Origin: Sarocladium kiliense
Lineage: Eukaryota; Ascomycota; Sordariomycetes; Hypocreales; Sarocladiaceae
Reading direction: 5' to 3'
Assembly (NCBI GenBank): GCA_030734395.1
Contig: JAUZTG010000042.1
Coordinates: 2,835,402-2,899,401 of the forward strand
DNA length: 64,000 nt
Positions 46,186 through 57,056 of this stretch are shown in pieces. A program made the translations under genes and the position numbers. A model generated the notes under the pieces. The model saw only the letters and a list, made by a program, of their open reading frames with translations. It did not search any database and was not told where the DNA came from. The number at the start of each line of letters is the position of its first letter. The first letter of the stretch is position 1.

Positions 46186-48061
46186 TCAGTTATAAGGGAA
46201 CGCCTTGAGTAACCTACCTACAAAGGTCTCCCATGATGTGTTCTCGCTCGATTCGCCATGCTCGTCACGGTGGCGCCAGATAGCATCTAACACTTCGAGG
46301 CCATGTCGAACAGGAGCAAGGCCGTAAGCCGTCGACATCTTCCCAAGAAGCTCGCGCACCTGTATTCTGTCGGCCTCCCGCACCGCGCCAGAGCCCGCCG
46401 AGAACAAAGGGAAGAGGATCGTGACACCAGGACAAGGTGAATCGGCGAGCTCCACCTCAGAAAGGAGATCTAGTATCCGTCGAACGACTTCTTGTATCTC
46501 AATTGCTGACGACGGGAGACGAGAGAGGCGCTGATAGATGTGTAGGAGAGCTGCTTGGTGAAATGATTCATTTACTCTAGAGAACTCTTCGCCTCGTGGA
46601 GAGGCTGCAGTTTCTAGTGTTCCGAAGTCGAATCTTGAGTTTATCATCGCCTGTATCCGCTCGATAAGATGTCTTATCTCTTGCCCTTGTTCCATCGCCT
46701 TCATTCGTGCAGCAGCTTCACGTGTTTGGCGCGTGCCTCCGTGTCTGGTACTCCTGCACGCCGCGGTTGTATCTTCTCGCTCCCTCAGGAGCGCTCCGAT
46801 CTCTCCAAAGATTGGTAAAAGATCCATGGAGTGGGCTAGGAATTCGTCTATCCGTCGAGGCTCGCTCTGAAGGTGACCTGGCGCGCCGGTGATTGTCCCA
46901 GACGCCAGATCCAATGCCACCTGAAGGACATAGTCTGTGAGAGGTCGAGCAGACATGTTGGCCAATCCTACAAGCGAGACAAAGCACCTGGCGAGGAAGG
47001 CTCGTGTAGAACTCGGATTATTGGAGGATGTCGACCAATACGACCGCGATTCTGGCTGCTTAGCCGTCGGGTCGAGGAGTGATGCAGCGCCCTCGAGATG
47101 CATCCTCCAAGACTGTGCTCTGCTTCCCCCGCCGACGATCTCAGCGTAGCAGAGCATGAGAATAGTAGCCATTACAGTTTCGACAGGAGCTTCAGAGTTG
47201 GATATCGCCGCGACCCTGGGCCTCAGTTGCTCTACAGCTACGGCCCGAAGCAGTGCTACTTGTCTGGCATTCTGGTATAGACCAGCATTGATGCGATGGA
47301 CCGCGGCCAAGTTGAGCATTGAGGCCATCAAGTATGATGTACCGGTCGCCATAGGCATGAGGGTGTGATAGAATGCCTCTTTGACGGCTGCATTTGATGA
47401 GAATGAGTCCGCGACTCGTGGAAAGTAGTCAAGTAATAACCTATATGCTGGTGGAAGATCAGGATGAGGTGAAAGGGCAGCTGACAGCGAGGGTTTTCGA
47501 TGCTCGCAGGGCGTCTCAGGCTGCCAATGGGCGTGATCTATCTGGCCGGGTGTAGAAAAGCGGCCCAGTGAAGACCAGCAGGTAACCTGACTTTGCCTTT
47601 CGGCAGCATTGGCGGAAGCGTCGGCTGGATTCACCAACGCTGTCGGCAGACCATAAACAAAGGGCTTCTTACCAAGCCTAGGCGATCTTCTATCCCCTAT
47701 GAAGGAGTCATCAGTAACGCAGGGTTATGTACTCAATTGCAAAGGCCTGAAGTGTACCTTGCTCTTCGAGGGATTCAATTTGTGAGTCCGTCTGCTCAGA
47801 GTCGATCAGAAGAATCCGCCCATTGCTCACGGTTGGCGGTCTAGCGTCTGCGAGGCACTGGCCGAATACCGACCTGCTGAACGGCCGTCCTCCCCAACGA
47901 AATTGCAAGCCGTACCGACAGCTGTGGCCACGCCTTCGGCATAGGCCACAAATGGGTTTGTCCTCGTCGCACTTCTGGTGACGCTGGCGACACTGGAGGC
48001 ACCCAGAGCGAGATCGGGGCACAGCACTTCGTCTCGTAGCTGGTGATGGTTCTTGGTTCAT
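46186..48061 (-). CDS. Zn2Cys6 transcription factor at the right end of the second cluster
   Basis: Two exons, 48061-47758 and 47696-46186, give 604 residues. The zinc cluster has Cys21, 24, 31, 38, 41 and 48 (CLQCRQRHQKCDEDKPIC...). The remainder is a helical fungal_trans_2-type domain with YFPRVADSFSSNAAVKEAF, MASMLNLAAVHR, VMATILMLCYAEIVGG and WRMHLEGAASLL. It faces the amidohydrolase tail to tail with 96 bp between stops. Two Zn2Cys6 genes bracketing one set of catabolic genes is compatible with dual control, but either may serve other targets. Confidence 0.88.
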
Positions 48062-50423
48062 ATCTCCTGCTCGACTTGAGAACGAACTGGTAACCAAAGC
48101 CAACTCCGATGCGTCAGCCAGCAATTTGAGATTCGTGCATGTGTTTGCGAGTTGGCGAACGGTGAGAGTAACGAGGTGCTCGCTCGCTCAGGGTCCCGAT
48201 AACTGTAGTAGTCTACCTCGGCCAGTTGAGATAAGGGAAGGAATTACAGCATCTACCCTCCAACCTTTCACCTACCGCCACTCACGAATGAGCTTACAGA
48301 GCCACTGTTGTCGGTGCTAAATCACTAGCGCTCATAGCACTATTAATTGGGTGCTTTCTTGTAATTAACCCTCCTTTCACTTCCAGCAATGTGAGAGCTA
48401 TTACTCCTTTTTAGGATGGGATCGGAAACCTGCTACTTTGCGTGAAAAATATCAATAGATATATACTGTTATTTCTCCTTATGCTACCACATGCGACCAT
48501 ACCCAGTAGAATACACGGGATCCCGTCAAGATCTTGCTCTCCGTGCAGTGGCAGCCATTTTCAGCAGCCAGGTCTGCCGAAATCGGCGGCACAGGCTTCC
48601 ACTTCCAGGAGTCACTGCACATAACGTTGGCCCCCACCCCCACCACCACCCCAACGTCCCTTTTCCCTTTACGCGCCCGCCTCATTTGAAAATAAGCAGA
48701 GGGTGTGGTTATAGCAATCCCCGATGACCAACTCATAGAATATGAAGTTTCGGAATACGTCTCCTGATTACGCTCTGCGTCTTCCAGACTTAGGCACATT
48801 TCCATAGCCAACGCCGCCTGGCAGTAGGGGGGTTACCGTCAGATCCGTCGACGTCCGCCTGTGGGTTCACTTCAGGACCCCGAGGAAGTCATACCCATGG
48901 CCATCTGGAAGGAGTTTCGAGATAGGGGACGAAACGCGTGTAAACTTTTCTGCACGTCTTGCAAGGATGATTGATAGCGTGTCGCCATGTCAGATGGAAC
49001 CTTTGCACCAGTCACATACAGCGTCTGCACGAGGCCGCCCCCAGACCTCGCATTAGAGGAGCAGGCCCTAGTTAATATTCATTTCCTCAACCCCTTACTT
49101 CATCCCTTTCCGCCTTTAGCCTAAAATCCCTGAAGAAACCACGACTTGTGTTTGCACGGGCACTAGTTCCGTCATCCAAATGCATCGTCCTGGGCTTATC
49201 TGTGGAACTTTGATGGAATTTTCTCGCATCTCGGTTAGAATGCTGTAGCGTCAGTCATCGCAACATGCAAGCTGTTCCGCGAAGTACTCGAAAACAACGG
49301 CCAGACTTTTGAAATACTTGCCAACATAAGCGCCAGAGGCAGCGAAGTATTGGAATCAACTCACTGGCGATGCGCAATCGTTCCAGCGCGAAAGGCTTTC
49401 ATGTGTAAGGTGTTTATGCAACTCCGAGTCGCGACCAGAAGCACTTCATATCCGCAGACGACATTCACGGCAACAAGGCTTACTCCCGAATATCGATCTG
49501 TCATGGTGGACAACTCAAGACGTTCGCTAGTCACCCGATACAGCCGTCCAAATCTGGAGAACAGCCTGGTTATGTATATCCGATTGACGGAAATTGGGCA
49601 CAGAGCAACGAGGCTATCGAGCGTGCCAATGAAGTAGCTAGGAAATGATGCCGAATCCTTGGTATAAGTTTCGGAAGCGTGGCATCGGCTACAGATAAAG
49701 AGCCTAACATCCAAGACACCATCACAATCACGGACGGAGAAAACGTCGTCCCTCGGTGGCTCTGCCACCTCTACTAGCCCACTAGGCGTGCTAACGTTAG
49801 ACCAAGGACATAGAGACATGGGAGACACAAGCTCGGCTTCTAGGGGCGAGTCAGTCAGGCGAAAGGGAAGGAGATCCCCCGGGCGATGTGTGACATAAGG
49901 TATTGCAGTAGCGTCATTACCTTTGACCCAGAACCAACTACAGCATAATGTTCCTCATGTACGACCAAGTAATGTATTAGGCAGCGAGTCAAGTTTTGTG
50001 CATCTTGATTTGGTCTCCTGACGTGCTGATTCTCGGACTGTTTCGTTGGCTTTCGGCCACCATCCGGGGTCGGTTCCGTGATCCTGATGTTTCTGCACAG
50101 GGATTTGGCCTGGCTCTTGAAAGCTATTTGTATATCAATATGCCTGAGGCATGTCCGGCGGCGCAACATGGATGACTCCAAGTGACGCGACTGCAGCCTG
50201 CGTCAATACGTATATCGATAGGCTGCAGCGGGGAGGACTATCTGCGGTGTATTTTCAATATAAGAAAGGTTGGGTTTAAAATTAAAGTCGCGGCCATGAG
50301 GTTGTTCTCGCTACATGAGAGCGTAGTGGCTGCATTTTGCGTAATTAGGCGATGATATATTATATGTAAACGCCGAGACGCTCCTAGTCTTAGTTTCTTC
50401 ATTGCTACTCCTGTTGCACGGCT
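48062..50423. other. Gene-poor 2.3-kb region with a truncated 5S copy
   Basis: Holds the 5S fragment at 48489-48526 and an unexplained open stretch at 49409-49648. No other coding region is supported. Several short frames on both strands lack domains. Confidence 0.4.
48489..48526 (+). pseudogene. Truncated 5S rRNA pseudogene (5' 38 nt)
   Basis: Matches the first 38 nt of the two full 5S genes in this window with one difference (ACATG for ACATA), from ACATGCGACC to GGGATCCCGTC, then diverges abruptly. It lacks the internal promoter boxes and the T-run terminator, so it should not be transcribed as 5S. Confidence 0.85.
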
Positions 50424-51434
50424 ATGTCACACAAGAATCACGACGGTATCGACTTCGCTCCACGAGTAGCTATCGAGGGTGACTTGCCGTCCTGGACGAA
50501 GGACAAATTGAATGACATCGGCCTCAACTTATGGACGTACAAAACGATTTACAACCGCGATCGTTTTCCCGAAGTTGTTGTGGCAACCACTCAAGCCCAC
50601 GAGAATCCGTCACGTTTCCACCTTCTCTGTCGAGACAACTATGTGCCTATGTGCACAGAGGATTGGCTGCATGCATGTGAGCGGGCCATAGCCAGAGGCG
50701 AGAGTCATCCAAGCTACAGATTCGGACCATGGTGCTACGAAAAGGACGATAGCACGGAAAGTGAAGGCGAGGAGAGCAATGAAGAGGGAGATGGGCACTT
50801 TGTCGACGATGAAGACGATAGCACGGAAAGTGAAGGCGAGGAGAGCAGCGACGAGAGCCCTGTCTGGGAAGAGGAGGACGATAGCACGGAAACTCGCTTC
50901 AAAACGGCTAAAATTGGCGATGCGGACGTATCCTACGACTATGTTCAATTCATGCCTCACGGCTATCAAGTGTGGGAAGCAATTGGCTTTGCAGACTTTG
51001 GCGGTCGCGGGGGAAGGGACATCCTCGCCATACGTCGACCTTGCGACAAGAAGGTAACAGCGGCTGCGACAATCATAGGGTACTATCATACCGCCGTTGT
51101 ATCGGAAATGAAGTCCTACCCGACCCTCCGTCCTGTACGGTTAGCAGATTTGCCTGATAAAATGGACGATATCCACGTAATTGCATACCGCCACATAAGG
51201 GAACCTTGGCTGCTCTGTGTATGGAAAGACAATTCCGACGACTCCGAAGGCTTCGATGCACGGGATTTCAAACTTGTCGAGAGCAAGATTGTGCGACTGA
51301 AGTATAACCCCAACGAAGTCGATATATGGTTGGGGACCGTCAGACGTATTGCCAGCCGGGCCCTCATGAGCCAAGAGTCAAGGGTTAAAGGAGGAACGAA
51401 GGAGTTGGAGGCCGCGCTGAGGAGACTTGAATGA
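50424..51434 (+). CDS. Orphan protein with acidic tandem repeats
   Basis: Intronless frame of 336 residues, stop TGA at 51432. Residues 1-95 have a faint BRCT-like pattern, including a segment ending MCTEDWLHACERA where BRCT domains carry a conserved Trp and Cys, but this is weak. Residues 110-165 are a highly acidic low-complexity segment with DDSTESEGEES repeated twice and a third truncated DDSTET. The C-terminal half (DVSYDYVQFMPHGYQVWE..., then DIHVIAYRHIREPWLLCVW) is ordinary globular sequence of no family I recognise. Codon structure and the long open frame make it likely to be real. Confidence 0.65.
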   Translation: MSHKNHDGIDFAPRVAIEGDLPSWTKDKLNDIGLNLWTYKTIYNRDRFPEVVVATTQAHENPSRFHLLCRDNYVPMCTEDWLHACERAIARGESHPSYRFGPWCYEKDDSTESEGEESNEEGDGHFVDDEDDSTESEGEESSDESPVWEEEDDSTETRFKTAKIGDADVSYDYVQFMPHGYQVWEAIGFADFGGRGGRDILAIRRPCDKKVTAAATIIGYYHTAVVSEMKSYPTLRPVRLADLPDKMDDIHVIAYRHIREPWLLCVWKDNSDDSEGFDARDFKLVESKIVRLKYNPNEVDIWLGTVRRIASRALMSQESRVKGGTKELEAALRRLE

Positions 51435-52568
51435 ATTATGTAGCAGAGGAAACCTAACAAAGGAGCGCGCAATACTTTTGCTTTTGCACGTTTGTGCTTT
51501 GTCCGATTTGCTTTCATGTATATCGCGAATCGAATTCTAAGATAGTCATCGTTCGCTTGCCCTCTAATTTAGTTTTTGATCACATATACAGAACACAATC
51601 TTTTACATCTTCGTCTTGCAATCTCTCTCCTCGATCGTAAACGGAACCAAGATCTTCTAAGCAGTCCTCGGAATAAACAATAGCGCAGGCATTTCAACGG
51701 TAGATACCATAATCATGCAGGGTCGTTCACGAGATACCATTTATCTCAGAAGATATGCGAGGAATACAAAAGCTCGTTGTACAACAGTGCGAGGCCCCTT
51801 TTGCTAATCCACAAATCTGTATACAAGGGCCGAGAAAAGTCGTGGTAAGTTATAACCATTGCAAAGAGAGAGATACTTAAGAATAGGGGTCATTTCTCCC
51901 AGAACTGTCGATCATCGTGTGCTCACGTCGGCAGGTTATTGAGGCACAACTGGTGGATAATGGTCATATCCTCTTCCAGGCTATCTTCCTATTTGACTAA
52001 CGTATGTTCATCTGTCGTCTTCAAGATTGCAGGTGAAAGAGGTCTCAAGAAGACGATGGAGTGATAGCAGCCCGTTTCAAGGGCTGCCGACATCTAATAC
52101 TTTTGGAGCTAGTAACGTCAGTCCCTGCGTCGCGAGCCACCCCCCGTGCCGAGCCAAAATGGAGGTACTTCGCGTTCAAATTGATCTTAACGTCGCCCAC
52201 ACGCTTCAATTGGCTTGCTTACACGTGGATATTATCCTCTGCTCGCCCTCTTATCTCCCTAGCCAACTTCGCTACAAATTGATCGCAGCGCGTTCCGCAA
52301 CCGCTGATAGTAAAAAGCGTCATACTCAGATAGCAATCCAGCGTTGTCCCATGAGAGCCAACCACAAAGCACCTCACGACGGAAAATTTCAAGGAGTAGC
52401 GGCACGCAGGCTTTTGACCTACTATCAATCGCTGCAAAGGTCTTTAAAGGTCTATGGCCGTTGTTGAATGGTGATTAATGTAAAATCGCTGTGACTATCG
52501 GTACATCCGAATTGACAGATTGACGGGATCACTTACTCCGCAAAGTAAAAACTTCATCAAAATTCTCA
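51435..52568. other. Intergenic, contains the left inverted repeat
   Basis: AT-richer 3' flank of the orphan gene, then the left copy of the inverted repeat (52115 to about 52300). Frames over the repeat are not convincing genes. Confidence 0.45.
52115..52300 (+). repeat. Inverted repeat, left copy (candidate TIR)
   Basis: Begins ACGTCAGTCCCTGCGTCGCG directly after a TA dinucleotide (52113-52114). Its reverse complement recurs at 56688-56873. By hand count 93 of the first 107 bases match without gaps, and weaker similarity with gaps continues to about 190 bp. The two copies point toward each other. Confidence 0.75.
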
Positions 52569-55500
52569 CTATAGAAACTTCATAAGAAGAACACGACCTG
52601 AACGGCAACCAATAGCAAGGTTCGACCCTTCAATAGCTGAGTCCCCTGGGCGATATTCCAGAGGCAGCCACAACACCCTCTCTTGATCCTTCATCATCCA
52701 GACACTATCATCGCTGAAGCCATACCCGACATATGCTGCAGATTGGGGGGTGTACTCCCCCAGCTGGGGGTTAGGATTGGGCACTGGGTCCGGCATTTCC
52801 AAGTCCAAGAGACCGATCTCAGTAGAAAGACGCACGCTGCTCGTTGGGTCAAATGAAAGTCGGTGCAAGGGTCTGCCAATGTAGAGTGTCTGTAAGTGTT
52901 TGCCCGTTGCTGGATCCCAGATCTTGACCGTACTGTCATTAGAGCCCGATGCTAGACGCTGGCCATCCGCCGAGAACACCACCGAGCTCACCCCAGAGCT
53001 GTGGCCCTCTAGCGTCTGTAAGTGTTTGCCAGTTGCTGGATCCCAGATCTTGACCGTCTTGTCATTAGAGCCCGATGCTAGACGCTGGCCATCCGCCGAG
53101 AACACCACCGAGGTCACCCTAGAGCTGTGGCCCTCCAGCGTCTGTAAACACGCGTTCCAATCTATTTCCATTCGAGGTTTCAACGCCATCCAATTTGGCT
53201 CCTCATGACGGAAAAGCACTCTGATAGGACTTTGCTCAGGGCTGAATACAAGCGCTGACGCGTACGTCTGCAATGGGGCAATCTCGATTGATGTCTTGTT
53301 GTATAGGATAAACCGTCGAGCATCGTGGAGCAGTTCAATGAGCTGTTCTCCTGCCCAGTCTCTCTAACTCATTGTCAGGCCACTTCTACTATTGCCGTGG
53401 AGTAACTTACCGCTAGAGCCTCGAGTCTATGAACAGCCTTTATCCCCTCTGGTATGCTCCGCAATAGACTAAGCAATTCAAGCCAATACAAATACTTGTC
53501 GCGTATAAATCCATGGACGTCACCGTCATCCTGTAGAGCGTCTTTGATAGTTGTAGGATCTGAGTCGTGGAGATGATCAACCCAGAAGACGCAAGAATAA
53601 TTGAGCGAGGTCAATGTGTCGAGATGCCGAGGCGAGACCTGGTCAATGCGAAATCCAGGCGAACCAAGTTTGCAAATATTACGTTCCAGTTTATTCAACA
53701 GTTCCGTTCGAGATTTCGAAAATATTGCATAGTGTCGATGCGCTGCGCCATTAGGCAGGATTTCCTTGAGTCCCTTGTCAAGTAGGAAGTCCTTGGCTGA
53801 CTGGTGCACAAAGTACAACACATCTTCTCGAAGAGTCAAGAAAGAGCCACAGGCTTTGATGATCTCTGGCAGGTAATCGAGGTGGTCCTGACCCAATGAC
53901 TCAATAAGAACCTTCAACTCCTCTAACGCAATTGGACGGTAAACAACGGAAGCAATCGCAAGTAACTCCATAAACACTCTTACATCACTGGACGTGAGAA
54001 TATGCTCCATCATTCGCCCATAGAAGTCGCCCAGCCCTGAGGGGAATTCTTTCAACAGATCAAGCGTTTGCCAACTTCGTGTGTGGGGATCTCCAAGCTT
54101 TTGGCAGACCAAGGCCACCCACAGAAAGGTACCGTCGGCATTGGCAGATAGATAATCTCTGATAGTATCTTTTGTTGACTTTTTGTACGTCTTGAGTTGT
54201 GCCAGCTCATCAACCTTGTGGTCAATGTAAGTTTGCACAGCCTTTGAGATGGAATCTTGGTTCAGCTCAAGCGAAAGCCAGGTCCTATCCTTCGTAGAGC
54301 CAAGCCTCTCCTCAATTTCCTGCCAATTGCGACCGGAAACGACCCACTTGACTCGAGATGGTCTCTTAATAAAGTCAAGAAGCTGATGCCGGTTCGTCTG
54401 GCACTCATCCAGAGCATCGATGACTAAGATCGCGCCATCCAAACTCGGATCATTTGTAATTGACGTAAGAATCTTAGACAAGGCTTCCCACGCGTTCACG
54501 TCCTCGAAAGCTTGCTTACCCCCATGGTCATACTTCTCCCGAACATAAGAAATGAGCGATGGCTTCCGGGCAACGAGTAGATAAATGAGACCGCGCAGCA
54601 CAGCTGTCGCGTTACTCAATCTCGTGTCGGTGGCCTGGCAAAAGAAGTAAGATAAGCAATTATCGGGATCTTTTTCCAATTCGTCGATGATGCCGCATAG
54701 AAGCATGGTTTTGCCCTTGCCAGGGTCACCTTTGATCCAGAGAAGCTGACTTTGCGGCTCAATCCGCCACTTCCGAAAGTCATCGTGTTCGAGAATCCAA
54801 TGGTAAGAGTCCCTGAGCAGACCACCCTTCGCATCTTGGATGCGTGTCTTATCATCGCGGGGATCTGTCTCATGCAGAGCCTTCATGATCTGATCGTATT
54901 TTTCGTCTTTTTGCCAGTGTTGAGAAACAGTTGAATGCAATGGCGCGTTGCAGTCCCTGCTATCCATAAGCTATAAATACAATATGGAATCCTTCCCATC
55001 CTGTAGTATAGCTCACCTCTGCATCTCTTCTTCAGGCAGGTGGAAGAATAGCTGTCTTGCATAAGCGGCGGCCGCTGCTGCTGCATAGCCATGCCACGCG
55101 TCATTCTTATGGCTATCGCAGTAGTCTGAGATGCCACGGATAACCAAGCATGGGAAATCAGAAAGCGCTCCAGCTGCCTCCATCTCGAAACATAATAGCC
55201 CATGCTGCTCTGCTAGCTGATCCCGTAGTGCAGCATTCTTGACAACTAGCTCGCCCGACGCGATTGTACCTCGGTGTACAACAACAAATGACTCATCGCC
55301 ATCATCAACCTGTCTCCCAACTCGCTGCTCTGGATCGCATGCACATTCATCGCAGGATTCTCCCGGCTGTCGATGAATGTAGTTCGGGGGGTACAGATGG
55401 TCATTTGCAAGGCCAGGAAACGCGAAGCGTCGAGTAGTTCGGCGGTTCTTTTGGGTTCTCTGCGCATCCTCCCAGACGGGATCACAGTCCAACCTTTCTC

Positions 55501-55976
55501 GTTGCACTGCCAGAGCTTGTGCCGCGTTGAGGAGAATAGGCGGTGGGGGGGGCAATAGCGCCGGTCCGCTCAAAGTGACCTTCCTTTGCCTTTCCATGGT
55601 CATATTGTACTGCGCCAGAGTGCACGCCGGTCGGTTTGCTCACCACGACATGGCCTAATCGTATCATTCCGCTGTCTGTCTTTGTCGGTACACCACCTCC
55701 AATACCGACTAATAGGCCATATCTGAGGTTGGGGTATGACATCCTCATCTGGGTAACGACCGTGGCTGCAGAGCAATTCCCAGTCTGGGGGAGACCCGCG
55801 ACGACGAGGTTATGATTGTTGATGCTACCAAGCTTGTAGATGTTGTGGTCTGTCGGCTTTTGAGGTAAGGGCTCGTGCTCTTCGTCCAGCATTGCCATCG
55901 CGGCAATCTGTTCTACCTCGAGCGGACAGATCCATCCAACTCTGTAGGCGCTGTGTTCGAGGCGTCTTTGCGGCAT
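52569..55976 (-). pseudogene. NLR-like gene, PNP - NACHT - WD40, with one-base frameshift
   Basis: From the ATG at 55976 the first exon encodes a nucleoside-phosphorylase-like domain (AYRVGWICPLEVEQIAAMAML, GIGGGVPTKTDSGMIRLGHV, later LLCFEMEAAGALSDFPCLVIRGISDYCDSH). A run of eight G at 55545-55552 shifts the frame inside this domain; seven would keep it open. Canonical introns at 55016-54960 and 53410-53364 lead to the NACHT exon (Walker A GDPGKGKT, Walker B AILVIDALDEC) and the WD40 exon. This three-part architecture is common among fungal NLR-like and het-type genes, with the N-terminal domain as effector, NACHT as switch and WD repeats as recognition surface. It is listed as pseudogene because of the shift. 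A sequencing error or programmed slippage are alternatives. Confidence 0.8.
52890..53150 (-). repeat. Two near-identical WD40 repeat units (126 bp each)
   Basis: Within the C-terminal exon, two adjacent 42-residue WD40 units read SADGQRLASGSNDKTVKIWD and SADGQRLASGSNDSTVKIWD. The DNA of the two units differs at only a handful of sites, far less than between ordinary WD40 repeats. Such homogenised repeats are known from fungal het-d/het-e-type genes. Confidence 0.8.
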
Positions 55977-57056
55977 CTTCGATCGGGTGAGTACTAATAT
56001 TGTCGGGGTAGCGACAGTCAGGTCTTTCGAGACTTCGTGAGACTTTGGAATTTGTCATCAAAGATCATCTGTTGTTCGCAGTTGTGAGTATGTTCTCCAA
56101 TCCAACAGGAACAGAACGTTGGGTGTCACGCAATCAGGCTCGACATTGGCAGGTGAGGAGGGGTAACGGCTAAGCGCCAGCCTTGTGCGGCTGAGAATGA
56201 TGCATGAGCATCCAGTGTACGAAAACATACTGGCTCAGTGGTGATCTGAATTGGGCTTTGCAGAGGCTGGTGGTTTCACAGGAGTTTTGGAGAGATTGAA
56301 TAAATAGGGAACTTAGCTTCGGTTCATTTGTCCAACGTTAGTGCTCTCACACTCTACCACTTGGGGTTTTTGTGCAGTTACCCGAGGCGACAAGTGAGCA
56401 CAGTGCCAATCCGCATATCCTACACTGTCAAAGCTTAGACCCTGACATACGTTAGCCATATTCGTCAATTTGTCCATCCGAATGTACAAATCCGCATACC
56501 GATCTTGCATTGATCTCCATACTCCGGCGGCCACAGAGCAATTAAAGCCATTACAATGCTTGATTGGAGACTAAGGGCCTGGACGCCGTCTAGTCACGAG
56601 AAATTACATCGCCAAAAGCTTCATGGCTGGCTGCCAGGGGACTTTACTGAAATACCACCCAAGTAGGACGCTATTTACCCTTGGGCATTACGCAACGCGC
56701 CACGAATAATTAGTCCCGAAACTTGCTGAAGGGATGGAAAGCTGATCAAAAAGTAGCTTTAAGTTATAAGCAAGGAAACTGAAGCGTGTGTGTGACATTG
56801 AGATAACTTTGAACGCGAAGTACCTACATTTTGGCTGGGCACGGAGGGTGGCTCGTGACGCAGGGACGGACGTTAAGTCACTTCTGGCTTTGCAAAACAC
56901 ATTGCTACGCAGTAGTGAGCCATGGTTTAGAGAGAGATTGTTCCTTCCGGACTTGGGTAAGTTAGGACTAGGTAGATAAACATAATGGAAAAGCAAATCT
57001 CAGTTGAGGCTAGGCATTCAACCACGCTCTGACACACACATAAGACAAATTAAGAC
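55977..57056. other. Intergenic, contains the right inverted repeat
   Basis: NLR promoter region followed by the right inverted repeat (about 56688-56873). No supported gene. Confidence 0.45.
56688..56873 (-). repeat. Inverted repeat, right copy (candidate TIR)
   Basis: The reverse complement begins ACGTCCGTCCCTGCGTCACG and its outer end is followed by TA at 56874-56875. It is the inverse of the left copy at 52115; together they enclose 4,759 bp. Confidence 0.75.

Noticed and set aside
52061..52470. Frames over the left inverted repeat that resemble a frame over the right repeat
   Set aside because: The similarity is explained by the DNA repeat; there is no start, splice or domain support for a protein.
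54951..54960. CAGTCCCTGC, a 10-base match to the inverted repeat end, inside the NLR gene
   Set aside because: Lies in coding sequence at an exon start, with no extended similarity; treated as chance.
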